DNA of 64,000 nt. Origin: Aradus depressus (taxonomy: Eukaryota; Arthropoda; Insecta; Hemiptera; Aradidae). This document shows positions 12,801 through 27,800 of the stretch, one piece after another. The notes below the pieces were generated by a model. That model worked only from the letters and a program-made list of their open reading frames with translations, had not been told where the DNA came from and did no database searches. The stretch is from NCBI GenBank assembly GCA_963662175.1, contig OY759221.1, forward strand, positions 39,182,045-39,246,044, written 5' to 3'. The translations under genes and the position numbers were made by a program. Numbering within the stretch: the first letter of the stretch is position 1; each line of letters begins with the position of its first letter.

Positions 12801-15800
12801 GTTGTGCTCCTCTCGGATATCCTGGAGAGAGTCCTAGAAAGACCAAAGACGCCACCAGTGTAACCTCCAATCAAAGTTTCTGCACCGACAACTGAGTAAC
12901 CAAAACCTTGATAGTCCTCTTTGGCAGAATTGCTACTACCTTCTTCTTCATCGGCAAAATGCGAACAATCATCCGGAGGAAAGATTCCCTCCTCAAGACT
13001 AGAAGAACCAGAACTTTCTAAAGAAAACGGCTTCCAAGTACCCCGCTCAGGTTTAACACTTGATGAACTTGATACATCTTCATCGAAACTTCTTTTAGGA
13101 GGAATCATTTTGAGATCAATAGTGGAAGGATCTTCAACTTTTTCGCCTAAATCAGCCAGTGGTTGTGTTTCTTCGATAGGTGTACTGTAAATATCCGGAC
13201 TTTCAACAATTTCAACTTTATCGTCAATGTACGACGTGACACTTATTTGACAAATGGGTTTTTCGCATTCTAGAAAAACCTCATCTCCAGAAATGTTACT
13301 CTCAATTGTAGGTTCATCATATTTGAAATAAAGTTTCTCTTGACTGATTGTGTCAGGAGAAATAGCTTCCTTGGGCGACATGTGATCTTTTAATACTTCA
13401 ATAGGATCAGGAGCAAATGCATCATCATCGTTACCCCAATCTACATCTTCGATGTCAACAGTTGGTATACCTGGAGCATCCGTCTCCTCAGAGGTCCAAA
13501 TTTCTACTGAGTAACTTTTTGTATTTTTAAAAGAGTCCAACCTTTCCTGTCTTGTACTTGGTCTTCTTTCTGTCAAAGGCTCAGGACCTTCACCTTCGAG
13601 GATATCAGAAGAGTCAGAAGCTTTTCTTGAATCGGACGTCGACGATCGTTTTCCAGGAACTTCCAAAGAGGCTTTTCTTATGGTGTTATCCGGAGTTGGG
13701 GAAGGACCTCTGACAGGTGACTGTTCAGCACTTAGAACTCTTCTTTCCATGGGATCTCTCGACACTATCCTTTCAACTTCTTTATCGCTTGCGATACATT
13801 CAAACACATCATTTTCATAGTCATCATCATAAGCCTCACTAGGTTTTCGCGGACTGTCAAAATCATATACATCCGATTCAGGTACTTTCTGTTCATCGCT
13901 TGCATTTGATAGTTTATCTACATCTACCAATAGACGAGAATGTAGCTTTTTTGCGACAGGCAGCGCCTGGTCCGCTTCGCTTGTATCGCAAGAAGGTCCT
14001 TTCTCCTGAGGCGATTTGTTATAATCCGGAGATATTTCGGCCACAGTGCACGGACTGGATTTAGTGTCATCGTCCGTGTTGACAGATTCGGTCGGGACTT
14101 TATCCACGACTATTGGGGATGGTATTGACTTCTGTTTGTCCCCAGGCTCTGGCGTAACAGCTGTCAACTCACTACTTGGCATTTCTCGCGTTATTGGCGA
14201 CAGATGAGATGCATCCTCCTCTTCAATAACACTTGTCTTCCCAACTGGTTTAATTCCTCGCAAAGATTTCTCTTCAAGTTCTATTCCTTCATCGTTGTCC
14301 ACTGTATCATCTTTACTGGAGAAAGAAGTAATAGGAGGCAATCGATGAAGTGAAACCACTGGCGCATCGAGGGATTTGGCCCGACGGGAACTGGCAGGGG
14401 ACTGGGCATGAGTTGGCGAAAACGCCGACCCCTCTGAGAACCCGAGACGCGCGAAAAGGACAGGAGATCGTTCCCGTTTGTTCACCAATGGGGGAAGTTC
14501 ACCAAACTTTTTCCAGACCAATTCGGGTGATGTTACTTGTTTAGCCACATCCTGTTTGTTTGTTTTTGTTGCACTATCCAACTCTTCCACTTTTGAAACC
14601 GGTTTATTTTCACATGTTTCCCTCTTCAAAGTTAGTTCGTTAGGTTTCTTATTTTTTGAAGAAACAAACTCTTTTTGATTTAACTCTTCCACTTCAACCG
14701 CTTCTTCAGCTACTTCCACAGGCATCGTTTTTAATCTTTCATCTTTTTTGCCATTTTTACTTGATGGTTCTTGCTTTTTCGAAATTTCACTACCTTTTAT
14801 TTCCAAAATGTCATTAACTTCACTATTACCCACTTCCGGTAACACTTGCATTTTTGATGTCCCACTATCTATTTTATGGACTTCAACCATGGGTAATTCA
14901 TGTTTTCTTTCAATTTCATCTTTTTTGCCAACATCAATCTTCGACAATTGCGGATTTTTTGAAATTTCACTTTCTTTGAATTTCATGTTTTCATCAGTTT
15001 TACTAAGGTCAACAACTACAGACAACTCTTGTTTTTTGCAAATTTCAACATCCTCATTGCTCCTCTTCTTTTTCCTTCCCACAATTTTTTTATGTTCCTC
15101 TTCCGTATCAATTATTATTATTTCTCTTACTCCTCCTCTATTTCTATTGGATAGCAAATTTGCTGCTTTAAATTCTCTTTCTTCTAAAAAAACATCATCG
15201 CTTCTGTCATCTTCATTAATATCACTTTCAGCATCCTTTATACTTCCCACTGTAGATTTGGAGGACAACGTACAACTTTCCATGGCAGAATGTTGAACAG
15301 GAGTCACCTGATTGGTTATCACTTTCCCATTTTCTTTTACATTATTTGTATTTTTATTTTTTATTTCAACATTAATTTCCAAAGGCGCTGTCCTTTTTTG
15401 AATCTGATTTTCAAAAACCTCCTCAGCTTCTTCCTTATTTTCGACCAATGCATCCATCACCTTTTTGTCTGACTGTTTTGATGTCATTTTGCTAATGTCA
15501 TGATCACATGTACAATAACCAACAGACTTTAACTCTATCAAATTTGCTTTAGTTTTTTCAAATTCTGCTTTGGCGTCCTTCTTTGTTGGTGATCTATCGG
15601 GATTTCTTTCAGTACTTGCCGATTTAGATTTAATTAATTTTTGTGTTTTTTGCCGTTCCATTTCTTCACTTCGTTGTTTTTTCAATTCCTTCTCCTCTTT
15701 CGATTCACGTACAACTTTCCCTTCAATGCTAGTTTTGATTTCTTTACTAAAACGTTCTCTGCGAAAATCGGACCTATCTTGAATGTCCTGACTTGAACTG

Positions 15801-18800
15801 GACTCGCTCTTCCATTCCTTCATTTTGCCTTTTCGCGGCCCTGCAGCATCACTGTCTGATTTTTGTGAGTCAAAACTACTGCTGACTTTTTTCTCCATTG
15901 AACTCCTACTATCCGAAGAGCCCCTCTTTTGGAAAGCTCTCCTTCGACTCGTCTTGTATTCAACAATAATCACATCCGGGTCACTTGAGTCGATAGATAT
16001 ATTTTTGTCATCCGAGCTACAAATTACGATACCTTCCCCATCTTGTGAATCAATTTTAATCACTTCAACAGGAGGATTCCTTTCAAAAGATGGTGTCTTC
16101 CTGAAGTCGGAATCTGCGCTGAACGCTTTCGTTTTAACCAAAACTCCTTTCATTCTTGGCCCATCTTCACTTCTTGTAACCTTCAGTAAGTCTTTTTTGA
16201 CGTTGGTTATTCTTGGAATTTTTGAAACTTCCTCGTTTGACTTTGAAGTCGATTTGATAGTCAAAACATCATTTTTAGCGTTTTGATCGATCAAATCGTC
16301 TACACTTTCTGTCCCAAGACTTAAGGATAATCCAGAATCTTGTGAATTGAGATCAGAATCTTGTTTTGTTTTCGTTAATTTACTACGACTTTTCGTAGAT
16401 CTTTTTCGTTCAAGTTCAACATTGACGCGTTTTTCTGGACTCTTCCTTGGTGAAACAGGGGAGCGACATTCATAGCAAGGTGCAGTGCCATTCATCTGTT
16501 GTCGTTTGTGCAGAGTGTACGGAATGTCTGCTGTACTTTTACTCGTTTGAGATCTTTCTTCTGTGTCAATACTGTCTGTAGGAGTGTAATCGAAGCTTTT
16601 TTGGTGGAAGAGCTTTCTGTGCTGGCGAGCTACTTTCCAAAAGTCCGACACAAATGGTTCACTATTTGTTCTTTCAACTGGATATCGTTCTGCGTCGTCT
16701 TTTGAATCAAACTCGTTGAAATCTATTCTTTCTCGCTCTCTAAATTTGGCAAAACCCATTTTACATTTTTCGTTGAATTCGTTAAAGCCCATATCCCTGT
16801 AGCGTGGTTCTACATAACCTAAACGTTTCTCAACATCCTCTTTGTAATCGTCAATAACAAACATTTCATCGTCGGGTAGAACTTCACCACTAGACCCAAG
16901 GGAACAGGACCTACTGTGAATGAAGCTGCGAGCTTCTCGCTCTAACAATTCGTATGAGTCGTGGCTTAAATCGTCTTGGCTGAATTCGCGGGAACTACCG
17001 GTGTCCATAACGAGTACAGATCCACCGGGTTCAATTTCGTCTGCACTTTCCGTCGAAAGGGAACTTGTAGTTCCCGGATAACTACTCGAATAGACTTTAC
17101 CGTCCGGTTCGACTCCAGTTCGGTCAAGAGATGGTGTTTTTGAACCGGCTATAATGAAATTTCTTTCATATTTTGGTTGTGGGGGTTTAGTCTCAATTTC
17201 GATACTCTCTTGAGTCTTACGTAACTCTTTACAACTGGCCGACCGATGCCAAGTAAATATGGGCGTATGAGACTCAGGTTCAGCCTCAATTTGTTCAACA
17301 AAATCGACAATATCTGTCTGAGAGGAGGTGGTAATATATTGTTTATAAGAGATGTGCAGACCTGCAGGGGGGGAGGTGATGAGGTGGCGGGGGGAAATGA
17401 GAGGGGGGGAGGAATGATTGAGAAGCGTCGTCCTCGTCCGATCCGCCCCCACCCCCGCCATCACTGGAGAGGTCCGGCTCGGAGAATCCCCCTCCACCCC
17501 CGCAAGCACCATCGAGCCGCAGGACGCTGACACTGAAACAAACACAACGCATAAGAGACATCAATCTCAAAAGTAAAGCAGAAATATTACGATAGAATGA
17601 GGTATCACAGACAGATACAGGGGCAAGATATACAACCCAAAAAAGCCTAAGAAATTACTCAACATTAGTGACTATCCTAGACAAAACGGAGTATACAGCT
17701 AGTAAATGAGTAAAACGAAATTCAACTCTTGAAAGATGACACAATATTTTAAAAAAGTTGGTGAATCTCCGACAAAGTACTTCCCCAATATGAATTAATC
17801 AACTAGATGAATTACTTCCGAGATTTCCGAATCCTCACACTAAATTTGGTGTTGATACATTCATTACTTGGGCAGTTGTTAGAGATTTTGAGTTAAGCCC
17901 CTCCCCCCTCCCCTATGTGCCAATTTTGCTGGAAATCAATAGCTGTCGGGCAACGCCGAGTAATACAACAGCTAGTACACTAAAATTTTGAAGACCAATA
18001 CTGCTTTAATATTACATAAAATCAACGCCTTTTGAATCATTTTTTCTCGTGATTCAAATAGAGTGAAACATTAAATATAGTTTATTCATAAACTTTTTAT
18101 TTTAGAATTTTATTTATAAGGCCGAAAATTTTTTTAGGATTTATAGAATGCAAAAATGGTTTGAACCAAAAATTTAGTACAATAAAACTTAAAACTACTT
18201 AAAATCGCAGAAAGGGAAATAAAAATTTCTATTTATCATCATCTATGATGCCTTCCTGAATTTATTTTACATATACTATTTTACATATAATTAAAAGTAT
18301 TTACCAGGCCCAGCCCTCACAAATAATATATTTAATCAAATATATAAAATACAATATAAATATTAAAAATATTTCCTGGATTAGAGTCACTCCAATTTCT
18401 AATCTATAAATCTAAAATTATCTTTTCTTTCCATCACCTAAAAAATGACTATAAACAATATTTTAATTACCTAAAAATATAGATAACACAAATAAGCAAT
18501 TACCTTAGTGAAAAATAAAGCTGCGAAAAATAGGTAAACAATTTCTAAAAATCTTTCAGAAGTAATAAATTATTTCAAAAATAAAAATAATTGGAAGCGA
18601 AACTTCAAAAGAATATAAATAAATAAAAAATTAATAAATTAAATTAAATCAAAGTACAATTGAAGAATTTTGTTGCATTGACTGTGGCTTTGCTGTTATT
18701 TTTTTTAATTTTAATAGTTATTAGAAATATTTTAAGAGTAAAAAAAAAAGTTAATAAATATAATATATTTTTGTCACAGTAAACTTTAAAAAAAAAATGT

Positions 18801-21800
18801 TTATAATAATAAACTACAGAAGAACTAAATCAAGCATACAATTTCTCGATTTAATTATATTGGTTTGTGCTTTTTTAAAAATGTTTATTTTATTTATTAT
18901 TATTTTGTTTCATGCATTATACTATACTATACTAGAGTGTCATGCCATCATGCACATGTCCCACTGCCCCCAAATACCTACCGATGCTCGTGTCACCCAG
19001 TGGTATAAGTGGATGCGCCGATATGCTACCACCAACATTGGTGGCAACAGACGAATGGACAGAGCTAGACTGTCGAAAAGACTGAGACCTGGAAACAAAC
19101 AATTGTATACCATTTACAATGGTTAACAACCACGTCAACTAATGGTGTTTTTTTTTGTATGAAAAGGGAATTTTTTTTTTTAAAGATAGAAATGAAGAAA
19201 ATATATATAAATAAATATTATAGAGGAGTGAATACAGAGCACACATTGAAGGGTTCCGTAAGACAAACAATTACAAGAAAACAGTATCAAAAGAGAGAAA
19301 ATTATCTTAAGATATTATATAAATAGTCTCTACTTAGCGAAGAGGCTGTTTCAAGATGAGTCTACGCTAAGCTTTTTGAAAGTCACTCTACTCAAAACAT
19401 TGTTAAATTTCTCATTTTTCAAATAGAAAAAAAAAAATGTATAACGGGAAATATTTCGATTTAGATTTTATGACGTATTTGAATCAAATTTGTTGCCTAG
19501 AATATGAAAATGCCGATGGTGTCTTGGTCAGTTGGTTCATCAGTCACGCTAACACTTTCAACTATCCCCAGAACTAGCGAACGGATATTAAAGAAGTTTG
19601 CAAATTATCTTCAGTTTGTTCTTTTCGTATATTTTAGTTAATTCCTCGAGAACTACTTTATTGAGTTAAATATATTTGAACTGAACATTTCAAGACGAAC
19701 AATGTAACGCTAAGGCCTACGATTCTGTATTGTAATCCAACAGGTGGTACATTGTTCATAAATCAAACAGGGAATAAAATAAGTAGAATTTTAAAAGTAG
19801 GATCCATGTTGTACGAGCATGTCGCCTTAAGACTAGGATATTAGTAACTTTTTTGACGTGTTTGATTTGAACGTTTTTTTTTTTACTAGGAATTTCCCTT
19901 GTTTTTACTGTTAGAAATTTATTTGTTCTGAAAGATTTTCTTTCCTTTTTTTTCAATAACTAAAATTAAAGATAACATTATTACAATTTAATAAGATAAA
20001 CTGAGAAATGATGTTTTTGTATTTAACAAAATGATAACTGAGTGCATGAGAACATTAATAATATTAAAATCAGAAGCTTCTCTAACTTTAAAATAACTGA
20101 ATGAATAAACAATGAATATATAAAAATGTCATAATTATAATTTAGTTATTTTAAAATAAGAAAAACTAGTGATTTTTATTTCATTTATGCTCTTATCGTA
20201 TGAGTAATCATTTTATTAAATACAAAAACAACATTTCATGCACACCACATATAAATAAGTTTCAATTGTTAGATTGAAATAATTTTATATTTAATTTTAG
20301 TTTTACCATTGTTATCAAATAAATAAATAAATAAATATTTGAGAACAAACAAATTTTCAACTTCAATGACGGGATTTCTTAGTTGAAAGTCAAACCCCTT
20401 CCATATCTATCTGATGTACGATTCGCACTGAGCAGATGCTGAAACTGGTAGTTTGTGTAGTATACATTCCTTGTGGAATAGACAATAGTTAAAAAAAAAA
20501 GATTGTATTATTCATAATGATGATAAAATCGACAGTCTCTTTTTTGAATTTTGAGGAAAGCCCGAGGTTCTGTATAAAAATATAAAAAAATCAGTATTTG
20601 GCCAACGTTTCGGAAACTATATATTTTCATCTTCGGGTCATGATAATGATATCAGTGGATGTGTATAGTGAAGGTGTATTTGTGTCAAATAATAAACTGA
20701 GAGTATGTGCACTGACTTTCAGTTCACTATGACACACATCCACTCATGTAATTATAAGGCCCTGAAGAAGGAAATAAGTATATAGTATCTTATATCGTAT
20801 CTGAAACTTTAGCCAAATACTTAATTTTTAATGTTTGCCATGAGAAAAAAAAAAAAAAAAATTAATACCTACCATAGAATTCTGATTACAACTTTACGCA
20901 ACCTCTGCGCGCAGGGACATATTTATCTAAATAAGTTGATTTCTGATATTACACAACACAGTGACACTAAAACAGTGGATAGTTTAAAACAGTTTCAAGG
21001 ATTTGACTATCAGAACAACAAATGGTTATTAGAGTTTCATTTGCCTTCGACCCATGGAACCCAAAATAATACCTATTGAAGGGACTTTTTTACATTTTGC
21101 TACAACCTACAAAATTAGCAGAACTAATTTTCGACAAAAATTTCATTTATATTCATTATGACTATAAAAACAGGTCGTTAACACGAAAAACAAATAAGAG
21201 TATAACAATTAGAAGATTTTAAAACTTAGAACTCTAAACAACAAGATGAAAATATTTACATCAAGATAAGTAAAAGAAAGAAACAATTTTAAGTACATTA
21301 GAAAAACAATTAATACATCCATAGTTAGATACAATTTTTACACAATTTGAGAGACAAAGAATGGAACAATAAATAAATATTTAGACGGAAAAAAAACTAA
21401 ATGTATAAAAATATATGTATGAGGTTATGAATGCAAAAACGGCGTAACTAATCAGTATATATTCTTTTTGATATATAACATTTTCTGCAAAGATATTGTG
21501 AAACATTTAATAAAAATGAAGAAAAAATATTTGTTGTTTAAATGTTATTGTCTATTTCATAAAATATATACATATAGTATCTGGAAATACTTTCGGTATT
21601 GCTACCATCATCAGCCACGACCAAATACTGTATATCCATCCATATAGTTTAGATATTTTGTGAAATACGACAATATTTAAAATAAGAATGGTATTCTTTT
21701 GACCAAATGTTCAGTTATTTATAAAAAGTCTGTTTGAAAACTTGAAATATTCCTTTACGATGTCAAATGATAATTATCAGATAAATACTTTTATGTAAAT

Positions 21801-24800
21801 AAATTTGATAATTTTAAATTTCCCATTGTTTTAAAGTACAACCATATTATTATGAGATTTCCACAATACTTTCATTTTATTTAAATCTACACATTTTTGG
21901 GTATATAATTAGAAATAGGTATGTTGAGCCGTTTTTGCACATATATAAATATATATAATAAAAAGGCAATGTGTAACACTGAAAGAATAATGTAGGAGGT
22001 AAGAACCAAAATTAACTAATTCATCGACATGCAAGTCTAGCAATATTTGACACATTATTATTATTTTTTTTTTTTAAATACAACCCACGTACAAACCCTC
22101 CCTCCTCACACTAAACTGAAAATCATAGTGTATCTAAAATTTGAAAATAATAAATACTAAAAAAATAGATGGAGGAGATGGATCTCATATTTTCTAATCT
22201 TCCAAAAAGTAAAATGAGTGAAGAAAAAAAAAAGAGCTATGTTTGTATGATACTACGATGAATAATCAACGAATTAGTGAGACTGTTATCATAATGATAG
22301 TATTTTAGCCCTGAAGGGAAAACAAAATGTTTGAAGCTTTGGTAGAAGTAACATTTATGGAGATTGTCAAAGCTTCCCAGCTTCTCCATCTACATTATTC
22401 TAGGCAAATAAGGTATTTTTCTGAAAATCTAATCCCATTGAGCTGATTTATATTCGTTTATTTTTAGGACTCATGCCCGGACTGAGAGGTCATATCGCCC
22501 ACAACCAATGCAATCTGGTGGACATGGCCCGACTCTACTTGGGAATTCTAAATTATGCCATAGGCTCGGGACCACCGCTTACTGTTCCACTGTTTTTGCA
22601 GGTTTAGTGGTATGGAAGATGGACAACACAAGGGGAACATCCACCCATAGCACTTAATCTTCTGTCTTACTGACATATGAACAGTTTTCCCTCAGTTTCT
22701 CGAAACTCATGGGTCTGAGAGTTGAAATGTACTGATTCTCAACTGAACCTCATAAGACTTTTTGTTATTAATTTTCTTCATACCTCGCTATGACAACTTT
22801 GAGAAAAAGGTACAAGACAAAAATAGTAGAAAATTGAATTATCTATCGAATGAGTATGACTGCGAGTTTTTACGAGGTTCACAGTGCGAATTATATGTGT
22901 AACGTTTTAAAATACCACGGAATGTCGCTTAAGCCTCGCTGTGTCCCACAAACTTGAACATAATCTCATCTAAAAGTAAATTTTCTTCTTTTCAATGAAG
23001 GATCTTTTACGTTTTGGACTAGGAGTCGTCGTTTCTGCGTAAAAAGGGCATAAGTCGCACATGTTGCTACCCAAAGTATAGGGGAAGTTATAGGTCAGAA
23101 AATGGATGTTGAGTTTTCACTAAAATTTCAAATTTTGAGCCCTTGATTTTAAAAACGAAAACAAATTATCCGGTCTGTGTGTGTACATGTATGTCTGTGA
23201 ACACAACTCCCGATAGAATTAATATATCAATACGAAATTTTATATCCAGCATAATCCTATATTATCAACCAAATCTGTTAAGGCAAAGATGAGAGGGAGG
23301 GGCTTAACGCAGAAACCCTAATTATTGCCATGTTATTGATGTATATACATAAAATTTTATACGTAAAATCCTTTAAGGACGACATCTAACATTTTTAGCC
23401 AACTCGACTCAAGGGGAGGGGGTCCAGAGAAAGAGGTTGTACTCAAAAATCTTTAATTTAACGAATGTATCAACACGAAATTTAGTACAAGGATGCAGAG
23501 ATCTTTGAGTAAGCCACATTTTGATTTTCAACCAAATCTATGAATTGGTTTCAGAGGGAGAGCAGAAACTTAGTTGATTAATTCGCTCCAATTCAACTGA
23601 TCCGCATCTGGCGAAGCATACTTCCTTAGTTCTATACATATTAAGGAATATTTTGTGTTCTACAATTTTGCACATATTACTTTTTAAAGGAAATATACCC
23701 GTTTAGCTAGAAAATATGCGAAATAGAAAAGTAATAGGAAATGCTTCATCTTATATGAAATTTGACACTTCAAAATTGCCACCATATTGTTTTTGGTAGG
23801 AGGTTAACCACGGGTATCCTAAAACCCATATCAAATCAGCTTAATAAGATTTAATGTAAATAGTAGTTCGAAAACTACCTCATGCCCGGGCTTTAACTAC
23901 GAGGTCATATCGCCTACTACCAGAGCGATCTTTCGTCACTCTGGTGGATATGAGCCCGAGTCTACTGTGGAAGTCCTAATTTTTGCCTAACCTAAATTTT
24001 TATTCACTTAGGGCAGGGGTCTTTAACGGGTACCTGACATCGTACAGGCTCGGGACCATCGCTTAAAGTCCTATCCGAAGGACGGGCCTCGGCCGGGTTT
24101 CGAACCCACGACCTTGAGCTCAGAAGGCAAGCACGCATGCCACTGAGCTACCGGCGCCCCTCTCAACTGTTGATATCAAGTCATTAAGATTCTCAACGTA
24201 ATAATTATTTTCTCAACATATATCATCCCAGCTATGTCTTAGACCTGGTACGGAATAATCAAAGCAATAATTCCACTAGGCTAATTCTCAAAAAAAGATT
24301 CATCCTTATTTATTGTTGGTTCTCTGGTTAACAAAATTCCCCTCCGGACAATAAAATATTAGAAAAGCATACCAAAAAACAAATTCCCGATTCCTAAATT
24401 CGAGAAAACACAGCTTAGAATATAGAATGTTCTAAAGAACTCTAAAAGAATCCCAAGGAATTATATTTGAATTTTTTTTTTTTCTACAATAGAAACGTTT
24501 TACATCTACAGAGAGTTTGAATATAATAGAAAAGGCGAGTGTACTTAAAAATTCTAATAACTTATGAAGTTGATATATGATGACACAAAATTTAGTATGA
24601 GGATTCACTAGCCCCTATGTAAGTCAACTATTGATTTTTGGTTCAAATGGTTTTGAAGGGAGAGTGAAGTGTTGGGTGGTTAGTGACAGGAAGATAGTGG
24701 AGCTTGAGTGCTCAAAGTAAATATTTTCCTGCTGATGTCGCACTTCTGATCACTCCCTCTCTCAGTAATACGTCCTGCTTTATCGAACACAACCCTGCTA

Positions 24801-27800
24801 TATATTGATCTGGGCTAGGCTGAACTAGGCACAACTTAAGCACAGAGAATCATAGAAGTCTGAGAGGTCGAGGTTCAGACAATAACCTATTAATCATGAA
24901 TCCAGCCCCAACTTTCCCGAACTAAAGAGAATGCAATTTTTTTTTTGGTTTGGCTATAAGATCCAACTTTTAAACCACAGGTTGGCCAACCTGTAGACTA
25001 TCCAAAGCAAACCACAACAATAGGTGAGACGTACAATTTCAAAAGTCTAGACGAAGACCTAATAAAAAGGAATAAATCGTCGTCGATATAAATCAGCAAT
25101 GACGAACCATAAAGAAAGCCTGAGAAATCTGTCTTTAATTTATAATTCCCAATAAATAAATAAATATACTTATTTATTTTAAAAGGAATAGATATCTACT
25201 ATTTAAAAAACTAAAAAAAAACTATCATAATAAAGTACCCATACTAGTACTAAAAAAAATAATGCGAAAGTACATACCTAGATAAAGGATGGTTCCTGTA
25301 AAAAAGTGTGGATTTATTCATGGTGTCAATGTTTTAGCACTTTTATTTTTATATTACTTTTAAAATAATTCTTTGGAATAAATTATATATAAATAGAATA
25401 AAAGGGGGGAAAAAATTAATTTGGGATTTGAAATTAAATGAAAAAAAAAAATTTATAACATAATCTACAACTACATTTAAGTGCTGACTGCTATTAGATA
25501 ATAATAAAATAAAAAAGTGTAGTGTATTAAGAAAAATAATTTTTATTATTATAAGTTTAAACAAAAAAAATTAAAAAATGTTTATTTTTATTTTATATCT
25601 TTAAACGTCAATGCAACAAAATGTGTGATTAATAAAACAAAAGTGAAATTTCAAAGAAACATCTAAAAATGCATTTTAAAAAAAATAATAATATTAATGA
25701 AAATTATAATACATATTTTTGTGTTTGTTTTTTTTTGTTAAAATTTTTTATATCGACTAATTTTTCGTTTAGAGGAATTTTTTCTATTCGTCAATTTTTC
25801 AAAATCAACTAAACTACAAAATTATACAGAGAAAAAAAAAAATCTACATTGCACAAGAACACCACAAACATAGCCACTGTAATAAGAATAAGACAAATCA
25901 AATCCGCAATTCTTATAGAAAAGGGTCCAGCAAAAGCCAAAGCATGAATCGAAATCCAAACAAAACAAACAAAAATAGATGAAAAAAACAGAAAAACAAA
26001 ATTTCAACAAATGAAAAAAGAAAAAAAGAAAGATCATCGAGCTTTTAGAATATAAGAAATAATATTTAAAAAATAAATAAAGATAAGTATTTTCATAATT
26101 TAAATAAATTGTTCAAAAATGTTACCTCTGGAAATTTTGTCTCTTAACATAATTTTCTCTGACGAATTCGACCATTTGTTTCTGCGTTTTCCCGCTGTAC
26201 CTGTTGGACGTAAAAAAAAAACAAAAAAAAATCAAATTGATGTTTACATATTTTGTTATTATTTTAATAACATTAAAAAAAAAAAAATGAATTCTTTACA
26301 AAACACAAAACTTTACTAAAAAGATTTTTTTTTTTTCTTTAATTTGCTCTTTTAATTTAGAAAAAATTCGCCAAGCAATCCAAATTATTGAGACAAATAT
26401 ATTTGCAGTACTGCTTTACTAATAGGACCGACGGCAGGGTCAACATTTTATTGTTTGAGAAACATGATAAGATAAGAGAACAAATCGTATTATGTATCCG
26501 AATGAATACAGTTATGACGTCGGGCCTTTTAGTGAAACAGTACAAGGCGTAATGATATCTACTGTTCTGCGAATATAAAATATTTGATCCATTTCATAAA
26601 AAGCTAGGAGGTAGTTGATTATTTCGCGTCTGCGATCGTTAGGAGTTTCGCGTTTTGCCTAGTCACTCCGCAAATATCCTGAAATTCGGCTTTTGCCAGT
26701 AACACGTATACAAAACAATTGAATATAAATGTTATTAGATGCATTCTACCATATTACTTTCTACAAAGTCTACATTATCACCCTTTAATTGTATTCAAAG
26801 TTTTAGTAATATAGCTCAATCACTCGCTCATAGCCTTCGGACTACGAAGCTCAAAATTTTATATAATACCGCAGGAACGAGGATATTGTGTAATAAATAT
26901 GTTCTTTACGAGACACAGTCGACGATATATAGTCATAAAACTCCACAAAAAAAAAAAAAAAAAAAAGTTCATTGAATTTACAACTTCTAAGTTGAGGAAC
27001 GCGGACATATTGTGGAAACTTATAATAAATAAATAAAACAAACTTATTTTTAAAATATTGTCTATTCCACTTAAGATATAACTACCGGTTTCGGCCTTAC
27101 ACCATCGTCAGGTCTAGTTATGAACTAAGTTATATATATTATAATATTTTAAAAATAAGTTTGTTTTATTTATTTGTTACAATTTAAACACAAAATTATA
27201 TTTGAATAGTTGAACCTTAATATAAAGCTCCTCGAGTGGGCTATCTAGGCGGAAGGCGATATAGGCAAACATTTTTATAAATGATTAAAAAAAAAAAGAC
27301 GAAAAAAGAACAGACAAAAAGAGCTATAAAACAGGAAGGTTCAAGTAAGGTTTTGTTGTAAACTTACAACTTTTTGGGTGCTTCATGCATTCTGCCTAAG
27401 GAATATAACATACAATAGAATATACATTTTCATTTTTAATATTATATACTTTTTTAGAATATAATTAATGTGCTTCATATCTTCAAAATCGAAATATCGT
27501 CAGAAAAAATGGAGACACTTCTGGAAGATTTGCCAAAATTATGGAACATGAAGCATATACAAAGATGCTCCTCCAAATAAAATCTGAGTTTCTTATAATA
27601 ATGATATTATACATCTGTACTATATTTACGAAATTTGTACACATTCAAAAGTTTACCTAAATGAACTTCCCCTACTCAAAACCCGAGTTCTTTGTCGAGG
27701 TGCCCTTTTCACAGCGTTACATCGAAAGAACCCATGATTTTCAACACATTTTTTCCATAAGTTTTTACATTCGTTTCGAGTTTCAAAGAAAAATTCCACT

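Larger units (their letters stand above)
19089..26125. other. Large intron between exons 8 and 9
   Basis: About 7 kb, AT-rich, with foldback remnants at 20590-20820, a hammerhead-like motif at 21581-21619, two SINE copies and R1 copies at 23075-24680. No exon-like frame was found. Confidence 0.6.

Noticed and set aside
11594..17530. Plus-strand open frames over the giant exon (for example 12531-12863, 14748-15296)
   Set aside because: Antisense shadows of the 5.9-kb coding exon; Ser/Leu-rich translations typical of complement frames.
17343..17570. Frameshift or assembly error at the start of the giant exon
   Set aside because: Exon 8 seemed to join in the wrong frame, but the intervening exon 19088-18982 restores the phase exactly.
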